Shown here one piece after another: positions 62,306-64,000 of a stretch of 64,000 bases of DNA. The notes under the pieces were generated by a model, which did not search any database, had not been told where the DNA came from, and saw nothing but the letters and a program-made list of their open reading frames with translations. Position 1 is the first letter of the stretch; each line of letters begins with the position of its first letter. Location: contig CATKHK010000016.1 in NCBI GenBank assembly GCA_949751835.1, positions 248,001 to 312,000 of the forward strand, given 5' to 3'. A program made the position numbers and the translations under genes. Source of the DNA: Blepharisma japonicum. Lineage: Eukaryota; Ciliophora; Heterotrichea; Heterotrichida; Blepharismidae.

Positions 62306-62838
62306 AAAGATTTTAGTCAAAAAAATTCAAATTTTCCTTGCATTATTGAATTATACAGCATGAAATTATTATGCTGATATGCCTCAAAATTCATTTTTTA
62401 CACGCAAATTCAAATTAGCATTATATTCTCTTCTCAAATGTGTTTACAATCTAACTATTTTTCTCCTATTTGAAATTCCTTTTTATGTTATTATATATTG
62501 ATTTTGATCATCTCAAATAAAATAGAAAAAGAATCACAAGGATACAGCATATTGGAAAGGATTGCTTGAGCTTAACTGGATAAAGCTTCAAAAAATGCGT
62601 TATTAGTTTCATCATCATATAAAATTTTATACTTTATAATATTTTTTTGCAGACAATTTATGACCAAACTTGTATTAGAAGCTATAGCAATAGAAATAAA
62701 ATAAATCTAATATTATATGTAAAGTATAATTTTTTAATCTTCAATAAATTTCTATTTTCTTTTTGTAATTCAATTAAATTCTAAATTAAAGCAACGTCAT
62801 TTTTCTTGAAATTTTGGCCATAACAATTCAGAATCAAT
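62306..62838. other. Intergenic, AT-rich
   Basis: About 530 bp with no clear gene. A 50-codon minus-strand frame (62466-62618) has a possible membrane segment (CCILVILFLFYLRW) and one TGA but little else in its favour. The stretch 61794-62083 on the other side of the small gene is likewise empty. Confidence 0.45.
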
Positions 62839-63387
62839 ATGGACCTTCAAACAAACATCAGTTTAAGCTCCCAGATTTGCAAAAGCCACTTTACTACTCA
62901 CATTCAGAACGACAACAGAATCCTTTTCAAATGCACAACCTGTACTAAAACATTTTTCTCATTATCTCAAATGAGAGATCACATAATCGCTGAATTCGAC
63001 CTAGATAAAGAGTTGGTTGATTTCTTGAATTTTGAAATGGGAATAGGTCAATATAGCGATGATAGTGACATTCAGACAAGTTCACCTGTGTCTGAGGATA
63101 ATTCTAATTTTGAACCTATAGAATGCTATAAGTGCTTGAAAATATGCAAAGGTTCCAAAGGACTTAACCAACATTTAGGAAAAAGACATTCGGATGATAA
63201 AAATAAAGAAATATGCGAAGTGTGCGGGAAAAGTTTTAAGCATAAGTATGCTGTGAATTTTCATATAAATCAGGTTCACGCCAAGGCAACTAGAGTTAAA
63301 TGCCAAGTTTGTGGCAAACAGTTGTACAACAAATATGTGCTGTCGCAACATTTGAAGAAAGAGCATTCTATTCAGTCTCTTAGTTAG
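62839..63387 (+). CDS. C2H2 zinc-finger protein
   Basis: A 182-residue protein with one N-terminal finger (CTTCTKTFFSLSQMRDH) separated by an acidic linker (EMGIGQYSDDSDIQTS) from three C-terminal C2H2 fingers: CYKCLKICKGSKGLNQHL, CEVCGKSFKHKYAVNFHINQ and CQVCGKQLYNKYVLSQHLKK, each followed by its second His. Probably a nuclear DNA- or RNA-binding protein. No TGA or intron needed; ends with TAG. It is the second zinc-finger gene within 1.7 kb, but the fingers are not close copies of those at 61200. Confidence 0.85.
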   Translation: MDLQTNISLSSQICKSHFTTHIQNDNRILFKCTTCTKTFFSLSQMRDHIIAEFDLDKELVDFLNFEMGIGQYSDDSDIQTSSPVSEDNSNFEPIECYKCLKICKGSKGLNQHLGKRHSDDKNKEICEVCGKSFKHKYAVNFHINQVHAKATRVKCQVCGKQLYNKYVLSQHLKKEHSIQSLS

Positions 63388-63408
63388 TTTATAATTGAAA
63401 TAATATTA

Positions 63409-64000
63409 ATGGATCGAATATCCCCAAAATTCCTTCCAAGGCCTGAAGCGCCAGGCCCATGACTTCCTAAGCCAATTAAAGAAAATGAAACAACAGCCCG
63501 CGAGGAAACTGATGAGTGGTTCGAGCAAAATAAGTCTCTCAACAGCAAGATTGCAGATCTCAGAAACGAAATCTTAGATTATAAGAAAGATAACAGCGAT
63601 TTATTAAAGAAGGCTAACTTACTTGAAAACGAAAATACAGGATTGTTGAGGAAAGTTGCAGGGCTTGAAAAAGAAATTCAGGACTTAAAAAATCAACCTA
63701 GATCTTCAGTAAGTGATTTCGGAAGTAGAGAGAACAAATACGAGCTAGAAAACGAAAATCTAACACTTAAAAAAGAAATAGAAGAGAAAAACAATAAGCT
63801 CCACAATATAGCTCTAAATAATTTTGCGCTAAGAGCTAAATTGATCACTTGGGTCAGAACTAATGAAATAGAAAAACAAAGGAAAGTCCCAGCTGAAGAA
63901 AAATACAGAGACATAAGACAAGAAGTTGAATTCACTCCTAATAAAACCCAAAAATTTAAAGCAGTGCCTCCTATCAGTCCAAGAGCGAAAATAAGAAATG
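63409..64000 (+). CDS. Coiled-coil protein, 3' end beyond the window
   Basis: A frame of 197 codons from ATG 63409 that is still open at the window edge. One TGA (63460-63462) reads as Trp in EAPGPWLPK. After a Pro-rich start (SPKFLPRPEAPG) the protein is a long coiled coil (KIADLRNEILDYKKD, LLENENTGLLRKVAGLEKEI, NKYELENENLTLKKEIEEK), ending in a more basic, Pro-containing stretch at the edge. It begins 21 bp after the previous gene's stop. No family can be named from this part. Confidence 0.75.

Noticed and set aside
62040-62470. Plus-strand frame across the GC-rich island, with one TAG.
   Set aside because: The minus strand gives a complete ATG-to-TAG frame with better composition; the plus frame needs an unexplained stop to be removed and has no good start.
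1-64000. tRNA genes, CRISPR arrays, transposons or viral remnants.
   Set aside because: No cloverleaf with intact T-arm, no regular short repeats with spacers, and no transposase, reverse transcriptase or capsid-like frame was seen on reading both strands.

Overview
The window is a gene-dense, AT-rich stretch of a nuclear eukaryotic genome, most probably the macronucleus of a heterotrich ciliate of the Blepharisma type. Two things seen directly support this. First, TGA is a sense codon read as tryptophan, and only TAA and TAG end genes. In-frame TGA falls on family-invariant Trp positions: the cyclin motif MVDWI, the DGAT1 motif FYQDWWN, the tRNA m7G methyltransferase motif VDWS, a CFAP52 WD blade (VIWD), several RCC1 blades and the DP motif VNW. 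Second, coding regions are broken by introns of only 15 or 16 nt that start GTAA, carry A at position 10 and end in AG. From established knowledge, 15-16 nt introns are a heterotrich trait (Stentor, Blepharisma); Stentor uses the standard code, while Blepharisma reads UGA as Trp. Read with this code and these introns, most apparently broken reading frames join into whole genes.

Layout. 1-9 kb: a tandem 0.57 kb duplication at the 5' end of an ABCG transporter gene, a dead dual-specificity-phosphatase-like gene, METTL1, an acidic His/Glu/Lys repeat protein, a PGPG-repeat ciliary protein and a Tousled-like kinase. 10-20.5 kb: a seven-TM/pseudokinase fusion, a six-RRM protein probably of mitochondria, a SIAH-like E3 ligase, an EF-hand protein, a 54-residue TOM7, a possible SLX4-like protein, a RING-less NOT4 and a propeller-like gene with decayed copies behind it. 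21-33 kb: CFAP52, an MPP/complex III core subunit, DP, pyruvate kinase, a ZZ-UBA protein and two large multi-exon genes without clear names. 33-47 kb: a secreted or membrane Cys-rich protein, a Nudix hydrolase, a 3-hydroxyisobutyrate dehydrogenase-type enzyme, a YANK-type kinase, an active dual-specificity phosphatase, an ankyrin-like protein, a B-type cyclin, a large SAP-domain protein and a Rab GTPase. 47-64 kb: CEP44, a prenylated ankyrin-SAM protein, an RCC1-like protein, DGAT1, an 893-residue Cys-rich surface protein, importin beta, ATG7, two C2H2 zinc-finger proteins, a 73-residue unknown and a coiled-coil gene cut by the window edge.

Themes. Cilia and basal bodies (PGPG protein, CFAP52, CEP44, perhaps the EF-hand and coiled-coil proteins), mitochondria (TOM7, MPP-like, hydroxyacid dehydrogenase, RRM and SAP proteins), cell cycle (TLK, DP, cyclin B) and autophagy (ATG7 and a candidate ZZ-UBA cargo receptor) are all represented. 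There is no operon structure. Genes lie on both strands with very short spacers: 10, 12 and 19 bp between convergent genes, 26 and 39 bp between some tandem genes and 30 bp between one divergent pair. I found no tRNA or rRNA gene, CRISPR array, transposon or viral remnant. Assignments rest on reading motifs by eye; no database search was run.
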